Positions 49,241 through 57,888 of a DNA stretch of 64,000 nucleotides are shown piece by piece. The stretch comes from Arthrobacter sp. SLBN-122 (GTDB lineage: Bacteria; Actinomycetota; Actinomycetes; Actinomycetales; Micrococcaceae). The DNA lies in the NCBI RefSeq assembly GCF_006715165.1, contig NZ_VFMS01000001.1, forward strand, positions 3,968,001 through 4,032,000. The letters run 5' to 3'. Position 1 is the first letter of the stretch, and each line of letters begins with the position of its first letter. Position numbers and translations under genes: made by a program. The notes under the pieces are model-generated. The model had not been told where the DNA came from and did not search any database. It saw nothing but the letters and a program-made list of their open reading frames with translations.

Positions 49241-51694
49241 TTGGCTGGTCCCCGTCGGCGACGTTGGTCGAACCTGCGGTTGCAGGGACTTTTGACAGCG
49301 TTGGTTGTTGCGTTCTGCGCCCTGGTGGTGCCCACCCCAGCGACGGCAGACACGGGCGATGTTGGGGTTGCGGGTCCGTCGCATTCCGGCACGGGCACGC
49401 CCACAGGAACCAAGCGCGCCACCAGCGTGCTGTGGTTCAACGACGGATCCTGGTGGGGGAACCTCTGGGACTCTGCCACCTCCGATTTCCACATCTTCCG
49501 GTTCAACTCCGGGACGAGTTCCTGGGTAGATACCGGCGTGGCCACGGACGGACGGGCGGACACCCATCATGACGTGCTGTGGGACGGGAAGACGCTGTAT
49601 GTCGCAAGCTACAAGTTCGTGAATGATGAGTCGCCCGCTGAGCCCAACTTCCCCACCACGATGCGCCGGTACAGCTACGACGCTGGTACCAAGAAGTACA
49701 CGCTGCTCGGCTCCACCCAGATCAACAACTCCAAAGTTGAAGTCTTGACCATCGATAAGGACTCCACCGGCAGGGTCTGGTCCAGCTGGCAGGAGGACAA
49801 CAGGATTTACCTGAATGTGACCGCCACTGACGGCAAGACGTGGGGCACTCCCTTCCAGGTTCCCGGATCAATGAGCAATGTCTCCGTGGACGATACGTCG
49901 GCAGTAATTGCCTTTGACGGGAAGATCGGCGTGATGTGGAGCCGGCAGGTGGGGGACTCCACGGACGGCATGTACTGGAGCTACCACGTCGACGGGGCGT
50001 CAACCACGGCCTGGAGCACTCCTGTGGCGGCTGTATCCGGGCAGCGCAGCAGCGATGACCACATGAACCTGAAGTGGCTGGACTCCTCGGGCGGCCGGGT
50101 GTTCGCGGCCATCAAGACGTCGTACACGTCCGCGTCACAGCCGCTGATCCAGCTGCTGGCCCTCAGCGGCACCACATGGTCCGCGCACACGATCGCCACC
50201 GTTGCGGAGTGTCCCAACCGGGTGATTGTCATGATCGACGAGAGCACCCAGAGGCTGCGCACCTTCGCTACCTATCCAAAGCCGTCCGGCACTGCCGACG
50301 CCGGTGTCTGCACCAGCTCGGGCGGTGCAGTTTACGAAAAGTCCACACCGTTGGACAAGATCAGCTTCACCACCACCAAGACTGCCCGCATCGTCGATGC
50401 CGACCAGTTTGTGCACAACGTGACGTCGACGAAGCAGAACGTCAACAGTGCGGCGTGGGGCACGGCCGACAGCGGCCTGTTGCTGCTGGCAGACGTTAAT
50501 GCCACAAACCAGTACTGGCACTACTACGATCCCACCGGTGGCGGCACTGACACGACGGCTCCGACCGTGACGGCGACGTCTCCCGCTGCTGGTGCCACCG
50601 GCGTGGCAGTGACGGCCAATGTGACAGGGACGTTCTCGGAGGGCATTGACGCCTCCACGGTCACACCGGGCACGTTCACGCTGGCCAACGGGACGACGCC
50701 CGTGACCTCGACAGTGTCCTACGGCGCCTCCGGCAAAGTTGCAACCCTCAACCCTGATGCGGACCTCGCAGCGGCTACCGAGTACACAGCCACCATCAAG
50801 GGCGGTACCAGTGGTGTGAAAGATGTTGCGGGTATCGCCCTGGCAGCGGATAAGACCTGGACCTTCACCACGGCCGCGCCTCCGCCTGCCCAGACTCCCA
50901 TTGCAGTCAAGGCAGCCTCGCTGAACGGTGCACTTGGTTCAGCCACCACGGGGGAAATCTACGGCCTGAAGGATAACGGCGGGTACCAGTGTTTTGAACG
51001 CGGTTGCATCCTCTACTCGCCGGCATCAGGGGCACACGTCTCAACTGGCGCCATCCGTGGACTCTGGGCAGCTACAGGGTTTGAAAACGGCAGGCTCGGC
51101 TACCCGGTCACCGATGAGGTCGGCGGGCTCAGGGACGGCGGGGTGTACCAGAACTACCAGGGCGGTGCCATCATCTGGTCACCAACGACAGGGGCCCACA
51201 TCTCTGTGGGTGCGATCCGTGGCCTGTGGGCGGCCACAGGGTATGAAAACGGCAGGCTCGGCTACCCGGTCACCGATGAGATTGGCGGGCTCAGGGACGG
51301 CGGGGTGTACCAGAACTACCAGGGCGGCGCCATCATCTGGTCACCAACGACAGGGGCCCACATCTCCGTAGGCGCCATCCGTGGACTCTGGGCAGCTACA
51401 GGATATGAAAACGGCAGGCTCGGCTACCCGGTCACCGATGAGGTCGGCGGGCTCAAGGACGGCGGGGTGTACCAGAACTACCAGGGCGGTGCCATCATCT
51501 GGTCACCGGCAACAGGGGCCCACATCTCCGTAGGCGCCATCCGCTCAATCTGGGCCTCCACAGGGTATGAATCAGGTCGTCTCGGCTACCCCACAAGCGA
51601 TGAATACGCGACAGGGAATGGAAGTGTGGCCCAGAACTATCAGGGTGGCGTCATCCACTGGAGCCCGAGTGGCTACTACATCTCCTGGTCGTAA
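49241..51694 (+). CDS. Secreted modular protein: propeller-like domain, Ig-like Big_5 domain, LGFP repeats
   Basis: About 817 residues. A signal peptide (RRRR n-region, LLTALVVAFCALVV core, cleavage near PATA-D). Residues ~40-430 are rich in Trp/Asp beta-strand motifs (VLWFNDGSWWG, VEVLTIDKDSTGRVWSSW), probably a sialidase- or exo-alpha-type propeller with no catalytic motif I can name. Then a Big_5 Ig-like domain (TAPTVTATSPAAGATGVAV). The last ~255 residues are LGFP repeats (NGRLGYPVTDE), known to anchor proteins to actinobacterial cell walls. Start TTG at 49241 with CATAAT and GGGG before it; TTG at 49124 or 49154 are alternatives. Confidence 0.75.
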   Translation: MAGPRRRRWSNLRLQGLLTALVVAFCALVVPTPATADTGDVGVAGPSHSGTGTPTGTKRATSVLWFNDGSWWGNLWDSATSDFHIFRFNSGTSSWVDTGVATDGRADTHHDVLWDGKTLYVASYKFVNDESPAEPNFPTTMRRYSYDAGTKKYTLLGSTQINNSKVEVLTIDKDSTGRVWSSWQEDNRIYLNVTATDGKTWGTPFQVPGSMSNVSVDDTSAVIAFDGKIGVMWSRQVGDSTDGMYWSYHVDGASTTAWSTPVAAVSGQRSSDDHMNLKWLDSSGGRVFAAIKTSYTSASQPLIQLLALSGTTWSAHTIATVAECPNRVIVMIDESTQRLRTFATYPKPSGTADAGVCTSSGGAVYEKSTPLDKISFTTTKTARIVDADQFVHNVTSTKQNVNSAAWGTADSGLLLLADVNATNQYWHYYDPTGGGTDTTAPTVTATSPAAGATGVAVTANVTGTFSEGIDASTVTPGTFTLANGTTPVTSTVSYGASGKVATLNPDADLAAATEYTATIKGGTSGVKDVAGIALAADKTWTFTTAAPPPAQTPIAVKAASLNGALGSATTGEIYGLKDNGGYQCFERGCILYSPASGAHVSTGAIRGLWAATGFENGRLGYPVTDEVGGLRDGGVYQNYQGGAIIWSPTTGAHISVGAIRGLWAATGYENGRLGYPVTDEIGGLRDGGVYQNYQGGAIIWSPTTGAHISVGAIRGLWAATGYENGRLGYPVTDEVGGLKDGGVYQNYQGGAIIWSPATGAHISVGAIRSIWASTGYESGRLGYPTSDEYATGNGSVAQNYQGGVIHWSPSGYYISWS
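51047..51694 (+). repeat. Four tandem 162-base units encoding LGFP repeats
   Basis: Units begin at 51047, 51209, 51371 and 51533; each encodes 54 residues. Units 1-3 are nearly identical in DNA; the last diverges and ends at the stop codon. A more distant half unit precedes them. Confidence 0.92.
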
Positions 51695-51716
51695 GGACCG
51701 GACTGCCGTGACTTGG

Positions 51717-51722
51717 TAACGT
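51717..51722 (+). promoter_or_regulatory. -10 element of a leaderless promoter for the VOC protein
   Basis: TAACGT, seven bases, then the ATG at 51730. Confidence 0.45.
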
Positions 51723-51729
51723 TTGCCCC

Positions 51730-52167
51730 ATGCCCATCAAACTGGAGAACGTCGGCATTGCAGTCCGGGACCTGGAAGCCGCGATAGCGTTCTTCACCGA
51801 CCTCGGTCTCAGCGTCCTGGGCCGCCAGACGGTCAGGGGAGAATGGGCCGACACGGCCGTAGGCCTCGATGGCAACCATGCCAGGATCGCCATGCTGCAA
51901 ACGCCGGACGGCCACGGCCGGCTCGAGCTGTTCGAGTACATCCACCCCGAAGCGATCGAGACTCCACCCACACTGCCAAACGAGATCGGCATGCACCGCG
52001 TTGCCTTCTCGGTGGACGACATCGACGCCGCACTGGACATTGCGGCCAGGCACGGCTGCCACCCCCTGCGCGGGGTGGCCACCTACGAAGACGTCTACAA
52101 GCTCACCTACGTCCGGGGACCGAGCGGAATTATTGTCATGCTCGCGGAGGAACTGAAGAAGGGCTGA
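51730..52167 (+). CDS. VOC (glyoxalase/bleomycin resistance) family protein
   Basis: 145 residues with two beta-alpha-beta-beta-beta modules: ENVGIAVRDLEAAIAFFTDLGL and GMHRVAFSVDDIDAALDIA are the two helix starts. Likely metal ligands are the His in GMHRVAF, the Glu in LELFEYI, and the Glu-region of IIVMLAEEL. The family covers glyoxalases, dioxygenases, epimerases and resistance proteins; nothing here selects one. Own leaderless-type promoter; DUF808 follows. Confidence 0.82.
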   Translation: MPIKLENVGIAVRDLEAAIAFFTDLGLSVLGRQTVRGEWADTAVGLDGNHARIAMLQTPDGHGRLELFEYIHPEAIETPPTLPNEIGMHRVAFSVDDIDAALDIAARHGCHPLRGVATYEDVYKLTYVRGPSGIIVMLAEELKKG

Positions 52168-52180
52168 CCGCCCGCTGCAA

Positions 52181-52186
52181 TATACT
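52181..52186 (+). promoter_or_regulatory. -10 element of a leaderless promoter before the small ORF and DUF808
   Basis: TATACT, a strong -10 hexamer, with six bases to the ATG at 52193. Confidence 0.55.
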
Positions 52187-52192
52187 CCGAAC

Positions 52193-52261
52193 ATGCCCAA
52201 GAAGCACCAAGCCCTTAATGCCCATCGGTCCGTTGCCGTGCTGCGCGGAGGCCAACTGTGA
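52193..52261 (+). CDS. 22-residue leaderless ORF coupled to the DUF808 gene
   Basis: Encodes MPKKHQALNAHRSVAVLRGGQ plus Leu and stop. Its ATG is placed exactly where a transcript from TATACT would begin, and its stop overlaps the DUF808 GTG as GTGA, so reinitiation could set translation of the membrane protein. It is basic and has no Cys or amino-acid run that would suggest attenuation. Expression is inferred from the arrangement only. Confidence 0.5.
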   Translation: MPKKHQALNAHRSVAVLRGGQL

Positions 52262-53271
52262 GCGGCGGTCTCGTTGCCCTGCTCGACGACGTTGCGGCCC
52301 TTGCCCGGATTGCGGCAGCCTCGGTTGACGACGTCGCCGCCGGCGCCGCAAAGGCGGGGGCCAAGGCCGCCGGCGTAGTGATAGACGACGCCGCCGTCAC
52401 CCCCCAGTACGTTTCAGGGGCGGACCCATCCCGCGAACTGCCCATGATCAAACGGATCTTCTGGGGCTCCATCCGGAACAAGCTGCTGATCATCCTGCCG
52501 GCACTGCTGCTCATCAGCGCCTTCATCCCGGGTGTCATTCCCTACATCCTCATGCTGGGCGGCACCTACCTCTGCTATGAGGGCGCGGAGAAGGTCTGGC
52601 ACAAACTCCGCGGCAGTCACCATGAGGACGAGGAGTCCCCGTCAGTGGAACGCGGGCCCGATGCCGAGGCCAAGGTTGTCAAGGGAGCCATCACCACGGA
52701 TTTCATCCTGTCCTGCGAGATCATGGTGATCTCGATGAACGAGGTGGCAGCGGAGTCCATCTGGGTCCGTGCCTTCATCCTGGTCATGGTGGCATTCGCC
52801 ATCACGGTGCTCGTGTACGGTGCCGTGGCACTGATCGTCAAAATGGACGACATCGGAATACACCTGGCTGCCAAGGACTCTGCCCGTTCCCAGCGCTTCG
52901 GCAGGCTCCTGGTGAGAGGCATGCCGGCCGTGCTGGCCGCGATTACCTTCGTCGGCACCATCGCGATGCTCTGGGTTGGTGGCCACATCATGCTGCAGGG
53001 GGCACACGACCTCGGCTGGCACGCGCCCTACGACCTGGTCCACGCCATTGAGTCCCCGGCAGCATCGGTTCCGGTTGCAGGCGGCCTTCTGGGATGGCTG
53101 GTCAACACCGTGTGCTCAGCAGTCCTCGGACTCGCCTGGGGCCTCGTCGTCCTGGCCGTTGTGGGCCCGCTGATGAAAGTCCTGCCGTTCGGCAAGGCCA
53201 AAGGCGGGCACAAAGAAGGCGCCGCTGCAGCCGGCAACGCCGGACTCGGGCCCGAAGAGTCACACAGCTGA
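52258..53271 (+). CDS. DUF808 (YedI-like) membrane protein
   Basis: 337 residues. The N-terminus SGGLVALLDDVAALARIAAASVDD is the DUF808 signature, followed by GVVIDDAAVTPQYVSG. Six or so membrane helices follow (KLLIILPALLLISAFIPGVIPYILMLGG, then AFILVMVAFAITVLVYG and others). Function is unknown in all organisms; it is widely conserved. Translation appears coupled to the preceding 22-residue ORF. GGAGG lies eight bases before the GTG. Confidence 0.9.
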   Translation: MSGGLVALLDDVAALARIAAASVDDVAAGAAKAGAKAAGVVIDDAAVTPQYVSGADPSRELPMIKRIFWGSIRNKLLIILPALLLISAFIPGVIPYILMLGGTYLCYEGAEKVWHKLRGSHHEDEESPSVERGPDAEAKVVKGAITTDFILSCEIMVISMNEVAAESIWVRAFILVMVAFAITVLVYGAVALIVKMDDIGIHLAAKDSARSQRFGRLLVRGMPAVLAAITFVGTIAMLWVGGHIMLQGAHDLGWHAPYDLVHAIESPAASVPVAGGLLGWLVNTVCSAVLGLAWGLVVLAVVGPLMKVLPFGKAKGGHKEGAAAAGNAGLGPEESHS

Positions 53272-53299
53272 CAGCACCGGGCCGCATCCGCTGCCTCTT

Positions 53300-54379
53300 T
53301 CAGAAGGCGTACCGGACGCGGCAGTACGGCGCTATGTCTGCAATCAGGGCGGTGAGCTGGCGGACGTACCCCGCTTTGGCCCGTGACCGGTACCGGACGT
53401 TGCTGAAACCATTCGAGGAAACTTTCCCTTCCTGAAGATCGGGACGCCACAGGTCAACCTCGGCCTGAGGGTGCCAGCCGAGGTTGACCTGGTGCAGTTG
53501 CTCGTTGTGCGTCAGGAAGATGACCTCCGCGGCCAGTTGCGCCTTGGCGGCGGGCGTCAGGGTTGCGTCGAGCTGGCGGAGCAGTTCCTCCCAGTCGGCC
53601 AGCCAGGTGTCGGTGATGATGACGGGGGAGAAGTTCACGTGAACCTCGTAGCCGGCATCAACGAAATCGTTGATGGCCGCCATTCTCTCCGCCACCGGTG
53701 ATGTCCGGACGTCGACCGACTTCGCCAGGTCCGCGGGCATCAGGGAGAAGCGGATCCGGGTATGCCCGCCATGATTCCATTCCAGCATCGCGGGGTTGAC
53801 GAACTTCGTGGCAAAGGACAGCTTGGCGTTGGGCAGTTCGCGGAAGAGCGTGACAAGATCCTCCACATTATCGCTGATCAACGCATCAACCGAACAGTCA
53901 CTGTTCTCGCCAATGTCGTAGACCCAGAGCTCGGGATCGCACTGATTGGGCTCGAGTTTGATGCCCTGGCGGGCGGCGTGCCGCTCGACCGCCCCGGCGA
54001 TCTGGGCAATGTTGGCGAAGACCGTGACGGGGTTGCTGTACCCCTTGTGGCGCGGCACGTAGCAGTAGGCACACGCCATGGCGCACCCGTTCGCCGTGGA
54101 GGGTGCGATGAAGTCCGCGGACCGGCCGTTCGGCTTGAAGGACAGCGACTTCTTGACGCCGAGGACCAGCGCCTCCGTCTTGATCCGTGACCAGCGGGGG
54201 ACGTTGGCTTCGTCACCATGGACGTCCGGGATGTTCCAATGGTTTTCAACCAGTACGACGTCGGCATCCGGCCAACGTGCCACGATCTCCTGGCCCCGGG
54301 GCAGTTCCAAAGCGGTCGGCTGCGCGTAGATGCGGCGGATTTGGAGCAGCCGATCGAATTCCATCACCACATTCTCCAT
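53300..54379 (-). CDS. Spore photoproduct lyase family radical SAM protein
   Basis: 359 residues. The radical SAM cysteines are in CAMACAYCYVPRHKGY (CxxxCxxC), at about residue 99-106. Upstream FIAPSTANG and downstream NPVTVF, LSFATKFVNP and RIRFSLMP fit the SPL family, which repairs the thymine dimer of spores. This organism type does not form endospores, so the role is probably UV repair of another kind or unknown. ATG at 54379; another ATG five codons in is possible. Confidence 0.85.
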   Translation of the reverse strand: MENVVMEFDRLLQIRRIYAQPTALELPRGQEIVARWPDADVVLVENHWNIPDVHGDEANVPRWSRIKTEALVLGVKKSLSFKPNGRSADFIAPSTANGCAMACAYCYVPRHKGYSNPVTVFANIAQIAGAVERHAARQGIKLEPNQCDPELWVYDIGENSDCSVDALISDNVEDLVTLFRELPNAKLSFATKFVNPAMLEWNHGGHTRIRFSLMPADLAKSVDVRTSPVAERMAAINDFVDAGYEVHVNFSPVIITDTWLADWEELLRQLDATLTPAAKAQLAAEVIFLTHNEQLHQVNLGWHPQAEVDLWRPDLQEGKVSSNGFSNVRYRSRAKAGYVRQLTALIADIAPYCRVRYAF

Positions 54380-54575
54380 GAACCTCAGGAGCAGCAGGCC
54401 GCGTTAAGCCCACGGCATCCGCAACAAAACTACCCCCGGATGCCGTTGTTGAAATTGCGCTGCCCTGCCGGACGGTAGACTGGATTGTGCCGTTCTCCGG
54501 CCACTCTGCCCTGGCGTCCCTTCGTACTTCGTGCGCGGACCGTGGCGTTCCCTGTTGTGAAAGGCCTTACCTGCT

Positions 54576-56174
54576 GTGATTACTGTCCAGGATCTTGAAC
54601 TGCGTGCCGGTGCCCGGCTCCTGATGGACCAGGTGAGCTTCCGCATCGATAAAGGGGACAAGATCGGCCTGGTGGGCCGCAACGGCGCGGGCAAGACTAC
54701 GCTGACGCGTGTCCTTGCAGGCGAGGGCCTTCCCGCCGCCGGCAAGGTGACCCGCAGCGGCGAAATCGGCTACCTGCCGCAGGACCCCCGCACCCCGGAC
54801 ATGGAGCAGCTGGCACGCGACCGGATCCTCTCCGCCCGCGGCCTGGACATCGTCGTCGGGAAGCTCCGGAAAGCGCATGACGAAATGGCCAGCGAAGATG
54901 CCGACGTCCAGCGCAAGGCCATGAACCGGTACGACCGGCTGGAGTCCGAATTCCTCGCAGCAGGCGGTTATGCTGCCGAGGCCGAAGCTGCGTCAATCTG
55001 TTCCAACCTGGCCCTCCCTGACCGCCTGCTGAACCAGCCGCTCAAAACGCTGTCAGGCGGCCAGCGGCGCCGCGTGGAGCTCGCCCGCATCCTCTATTCC
55101 GATGCCGAAACGATGCTTCTGGACGAACCCACCAACCACCTTGACGCCGATTCGATCGCCTGGCTGCGTGACTTCCTGAAAAACCATCAGGGCGGCCTTA
55201 TCGTCATCAGCCACGACACCGACCTGCTGGAAGCCACGGTCAACAAGGTGTTCCTGCTGGACGCCAACCGCGCCCAGATCGACTTCTACAACATGGACTG
55301 GAAGCGGTACCTCCTGCAGCGGGAGACGGACGAGCGCGCCCGGAAGCGTGAACGCGCCAACGCCGAGAAGAAGGCCCAGGTCCTCATGGACCAGGCCAAC
55401 AAGATGCGGGCAAAGGCCACCAAGGCGGTCGCGGCGCAGAACATGGCCAAGCGTGCCGAACGTCTGCTCAGCGGCCTGGAAGCCGTCCGTGAGCAGGACC
55501 GCGTGGCGGCGTTGCGGTTCCCCGACCCGTCACCCTGCGGCAAGACCCCGCTCACCGCAGACGGGCTCAGCAAGTCGTACGGCTCACTGGAAATCTTCAC
55601 CGACGTGGACCTGGCCATCGACCGCGGTTCCAAGGTGGTCATCCTGGGCCTCAACGGTGCCGGCAAGACCACACTGCTGCGCATGCTCGCCGGCGTTGAC
55701 GCCCCGGACACCGGCGAGGTCATCCCCGGCCACGGCCTGAAGGTGGGCTACTACGCCCAGGAACACGAAACCCTGGACCACGACCGTACGGTGCTCGAGA
55801 ACATGCGCTCCGCGGCGCCGGACATGAAGGACGCCGAGGTGCGCGGCATCCTGGGCTCATTCCTGTTCTCAGGTGACGACGTCGACAAGCCCGCCGGCGT
55901 TCTCTCCGGCGGCGAAAAGACGCGCCTGGCCCTGGCCACCATCGTGGCCTCCAGCGCCAACGTCCTCCTCCTCGACGAACCCACCAACAACCTCGACCCC
56001 GCCAGCCGCGCCGAAATCCTCGGCGCCCTGCGCAACTACACCGGCGCCGTCGTCCTGGTCAGCCACGACGAAGGCGCTGTCGAAGCACTGAACCCCGAAC
56101 GCGTGGTCATGCTTCCCGACGGCGTCGAAGACCTCTGGAACGAGGACTACCTGGACCTGATCACGCTGGCTTAG
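54576..56174 (+). CDS. ABC-F family ATPase
   Basis: 532 residues, two nucleotide-binding domains and no membrane segment. First: GLVGRNGAGKTTLTR, LSGGQRRRVELARI, MLLDEPTNHLD. Linker rich in Arg/Lys (about residues 245-305, ETDERARKRERANAEKK), which in ABC-F proteins reaches the ribosomal P site. Second: GLNGAGKTTLLRM, LSGGEKTRLALATI, LLLDEPTNNLD. Likely a translation factor of the EttA/Uup kind rather than a transporter; resistance is possible. GTG start; a TAGACT promoter candidate lies at 54476, giving a ~90-base leader. Confidence 0.9.
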   Translation: MITVQDLELRAGARLLMDQVSFRIDKGDKIGLVGRNGAGKTTLTRVLAGEGLPAAGKVTRSGEIGYLPQDPRTPDMEQLARDRILSARGLDIVVGKLRKAHDEMASEDADVQRKAMNRYDRLESEFLAAGGYAAEAEAASICSNLALPDRLLNQPLKTLSGGQRRRVELARILYSDAETMLLDEPTNHLDADSIAWLRDFLKNHQGGLIVISHDTDLLEATVNKVFLLDANRAQIDFYNMDWKRYLLQRETDERARKRERANAEKKAQVLMDQANKMRAKATKAVAAQNMAKRAERLLSGLEAVREQDRVAALRFPDPSPCGKTPLTADGLSKSYGSLEIFTDVDLAIDRGSKVVILGLNGAGKTTLLRMLAGVDAPDTGEVIPGHGLKVGYYAQEHETLDHDRTVLENMRSAAPDMKDAEVRGILGSFLFSGDDVDKPAGVLSGGEKTRLALATIVASSANVLLLDEPTNNLDPASRAEILGALRNYTGAVVLVSHDEGAVEALNPERVVMLPDGVEDLWNEDYLDLITLA

Positions 56175-56213
56175 CCCGGCTGTACCGATCGTCCGCCACT
56201 GTCGCGCAAACCC

Positions 56214-56420
56214 TTAGAGGCGCTCGAACACCATCGTGGCCTGGATGCGGTCACCGCCGCCGATCATTCCCTTGCTTCCGCTGCTGGCGGTGGTAATGGT
56301 GTGGAGACGGTAGCCCTTCGCGGCCTGTTCGTTAATGGCCTTCTCCAGGGACGGCAGGTTGCCCGTACCGGTTCCCCACAGTTTTTCCTTGAGGATCACC
56401 TGCAGGACGACGTACTGCAT
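56214..56420 (-). CDS. DUF4177 family small protein
   Basis: 68 residues, reading MQYVVLQVILKEKL at the start, then LEKAINEQAAKGYRLHTI and ATMVFERL at the end. This beta-alpha-beta pattern matches DUF4177 proteins, which have no known function. GGAAGGAAG precedes the ATG and TAGCAT lies upstream as -10. Monocistronic, convergent with the ABC-F gene. Confidence 0.85.
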   Translation of the reverse strand: MQYVVLQVILKEKLWGTGTGNLPSLEKAINEQAAKGYRLHTITTASSGSKGMIGGGDRIQATMVFERL

Positions 56421-56532
56421 GACACCACTTCCTTCCGTTGCCAGCCAGTTGGAGCCATGCTACCCGCAGCGCTGGGCGCTCACGGGGGGCGTGGGCAGGA
56501 AATGCCGAGGGTGCCAGGCTGCCGCCTTCGGT

Positions 56533-57006
56533 TCAGCGCACCGTCAGTTCCCGGGCCTCCGTAATCCGGCGGAGGTCCCGGTAGCTGATGCTGAACATCG
56601 AGTTGTGGTCACCCGCTCCTGCCCAGAGCAGCCCGTGTGCCTGCAGGGACTCGTCCAGCAGCGTCCTGATCTTTTGTGGGTGGCCTACCGGGGCTACGCC
56701 GCCCACCTCCTGGCCGGTGTGTTCCAGGACGAAGCCCGGGGCGGCACGACGGATCTTGCCGGTGCCGAGCTGGGCTGCGACCAGCGCAGTGTCCACCCTG
56801 GCGGCGCCGCTGGCGAGGATCAGCAGGGGCTCACCGGCGAGGTCAAAGATGAGGCTGTTGGTGATGGCGGCAAGGTCGCATTCCAGCGCCTGCGCTGCTG
56901 CGGCAGCCGTGGGTACCCCGGCCCGAAAAGTCCGCACGGTGTCGCCGACGCCGGCCGCCACCAGGGCTGAGCGCACCAGGGCGACCGGACCGCCGTCGTA
57001 CTCCAT
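56533..57006 (-). CDS. YbaK/EbsC-type aminoacyl-tRNA deacylase
   Basis: 157 residues. The YbaK fold is indicated by ALECDLAAITNSLIFDLAGEPLLIL in pieces and by GKIRRAAPGFVLEHTGQEVGGVAPVGHP, which contains the conserved Gly-Gly-Val-Pro-like loop of the editing pocket. Such proteins hydrolyse mischarged Cys- or Ala-tRNAPro. Starts three bases after the SURF1 stop, so it is the last gene of the DUF3099-small protein-SURF1 run. Confidence 0.85.
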   Translation of the reverse strand: MEYDGGPVALVRSALVAAGVGDTVRTFRAGVPTAAAAAQALECDLAAITNSLIFDLAGEPLLILASGAARVDTALVAAQLGTGKIRRAAPGFVLEHTGQEVGGVAPVGHPQKIRTLLDESLQAHGLLWAGAGDHNSMFSISYRDLRRITEARELTVR

Positions 57007-57009
57007 GCC

Positions 57010-57888
57010 TCAGTACCCCTGCGCGTCCAGGAGGGCGTCTTCTTCTTCCTCCGCTGTCGCCTTCTTCCGCTTACGCGGCGGGGCGGGCCGACGGCGGGCG
57101 GCAGGGACTGCGGAATGGACAGCACCGTCCGGCAGCGTTTCCTCCTCGTCCTCTGCGTCGATCGCCGCATTCCGGGCCTGCTGACGGGCCGCGTAGCCGA
57201 AGCCCACGAACATGAGCACACCGAACGCGAACCACTGCAGCGAATAGGACAGGTGCGTCCCCTCGTCGGTGGACGGCTTGGGGAACGCCACGGGCATGTC
57301 GGCGGACGGAGGCGTTTCGGCTGCAAGCTGGCCGTACGCGCCCGTAAGCAGGGGATAGCCCAGCTGCCTGGCGTAGGTTGGCAGGTCAATGGACGCGAGC
57401 TGGCCTTCAGGCGCCCCGCGCTGAAGTTCCGGCTCACCATGCTTCAGGCGAACGACGGCGGTGACCTCGCCGGAAGGGGGTGCCGGCACCGAATCCGGGC
57501 TGCCTGGGTTCTTGTTTCCGATGGGCAGCCAGCCGCGGTCGATGACCACGGTTTCGCCGGTGCTGAGGCGGAAGGGGACCACCACCTCGTAGCCGGGCTG
57601 GCCGTTCAACGGCCGGTTGCGGACAATCCGCTGGCCGGCCGCATCGTAGGAGCCCTTCAGCTCAACCTGGGTCCACTCCCTGGCCGGGTCAAGCTGGTTG
57701 AACTGGTCCCGTGCCTTTGCAAAGGGGATGGGGGTGGCCGAGTAATTGCTGACCACCCGGTTGATCTCGGCCAGCGTCTCCGCACGCCGGTCCATCTGCC
57801 AGCGGCCCAAAAATACGCACGCGGCGGCAAAGATCGCGGCCAGCAGGAGATAGCCCAGCCATTTGCTGGAAAAGAGGAACCGGTACAT
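57010..57888 (-). CDS. SURF1 family cytochrome oxidase assembly protein
   Basis: 292 residues. One N-terminal helix (YLLLAAIFAAACVFLGRWQM, with the conserved GRWQ), a periplasmic SURF1 domain (RIVRNRPLNGQPGYEVVVPFRL, ETVVIDRGWLP) and a second helix near residue 235, then a basic cytoplasmic tail. SURF1 helps haem A insertion into aa3-type oxidase, consistent with ctaA and ctaB in this window. The ATG directly follows the stop of the small Cys protein with no gap. Confidence 0.92.
   Translation of the reverse strand: MYRFLFSSKWLGYLLLAAIFAAACVFLGRWQMDRRAETLAEINRVVSNYSATPIPFAKARDQFNQLDPAREWTQVELKGSYDAAGQRIVRNRPLNGQPGYEVVVPFRLSTGETVVIDRGWLPIGNKNPGSPDSVPAPPSGEVTAVVRLKHGEPELQRGAPEGQLASIDLPTYARQLGYPLLTGAYGQLAAETPPSADMPVAFPKPSTDEGTHLSYSLQWFAFGVLMFVGFGYAARQQARNAAIDAEDEEETLPDGAVHSAVPAARRRPAPPRKRKKATAEEEEDALLDAQGY

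Noticed and set aside
51047..51694. Direct repeats that might suggest a CRISPR or minisatellite
   Set aside because: Period is 162 bases, in frame, and encodes LGFP protein repeats; no spacers.
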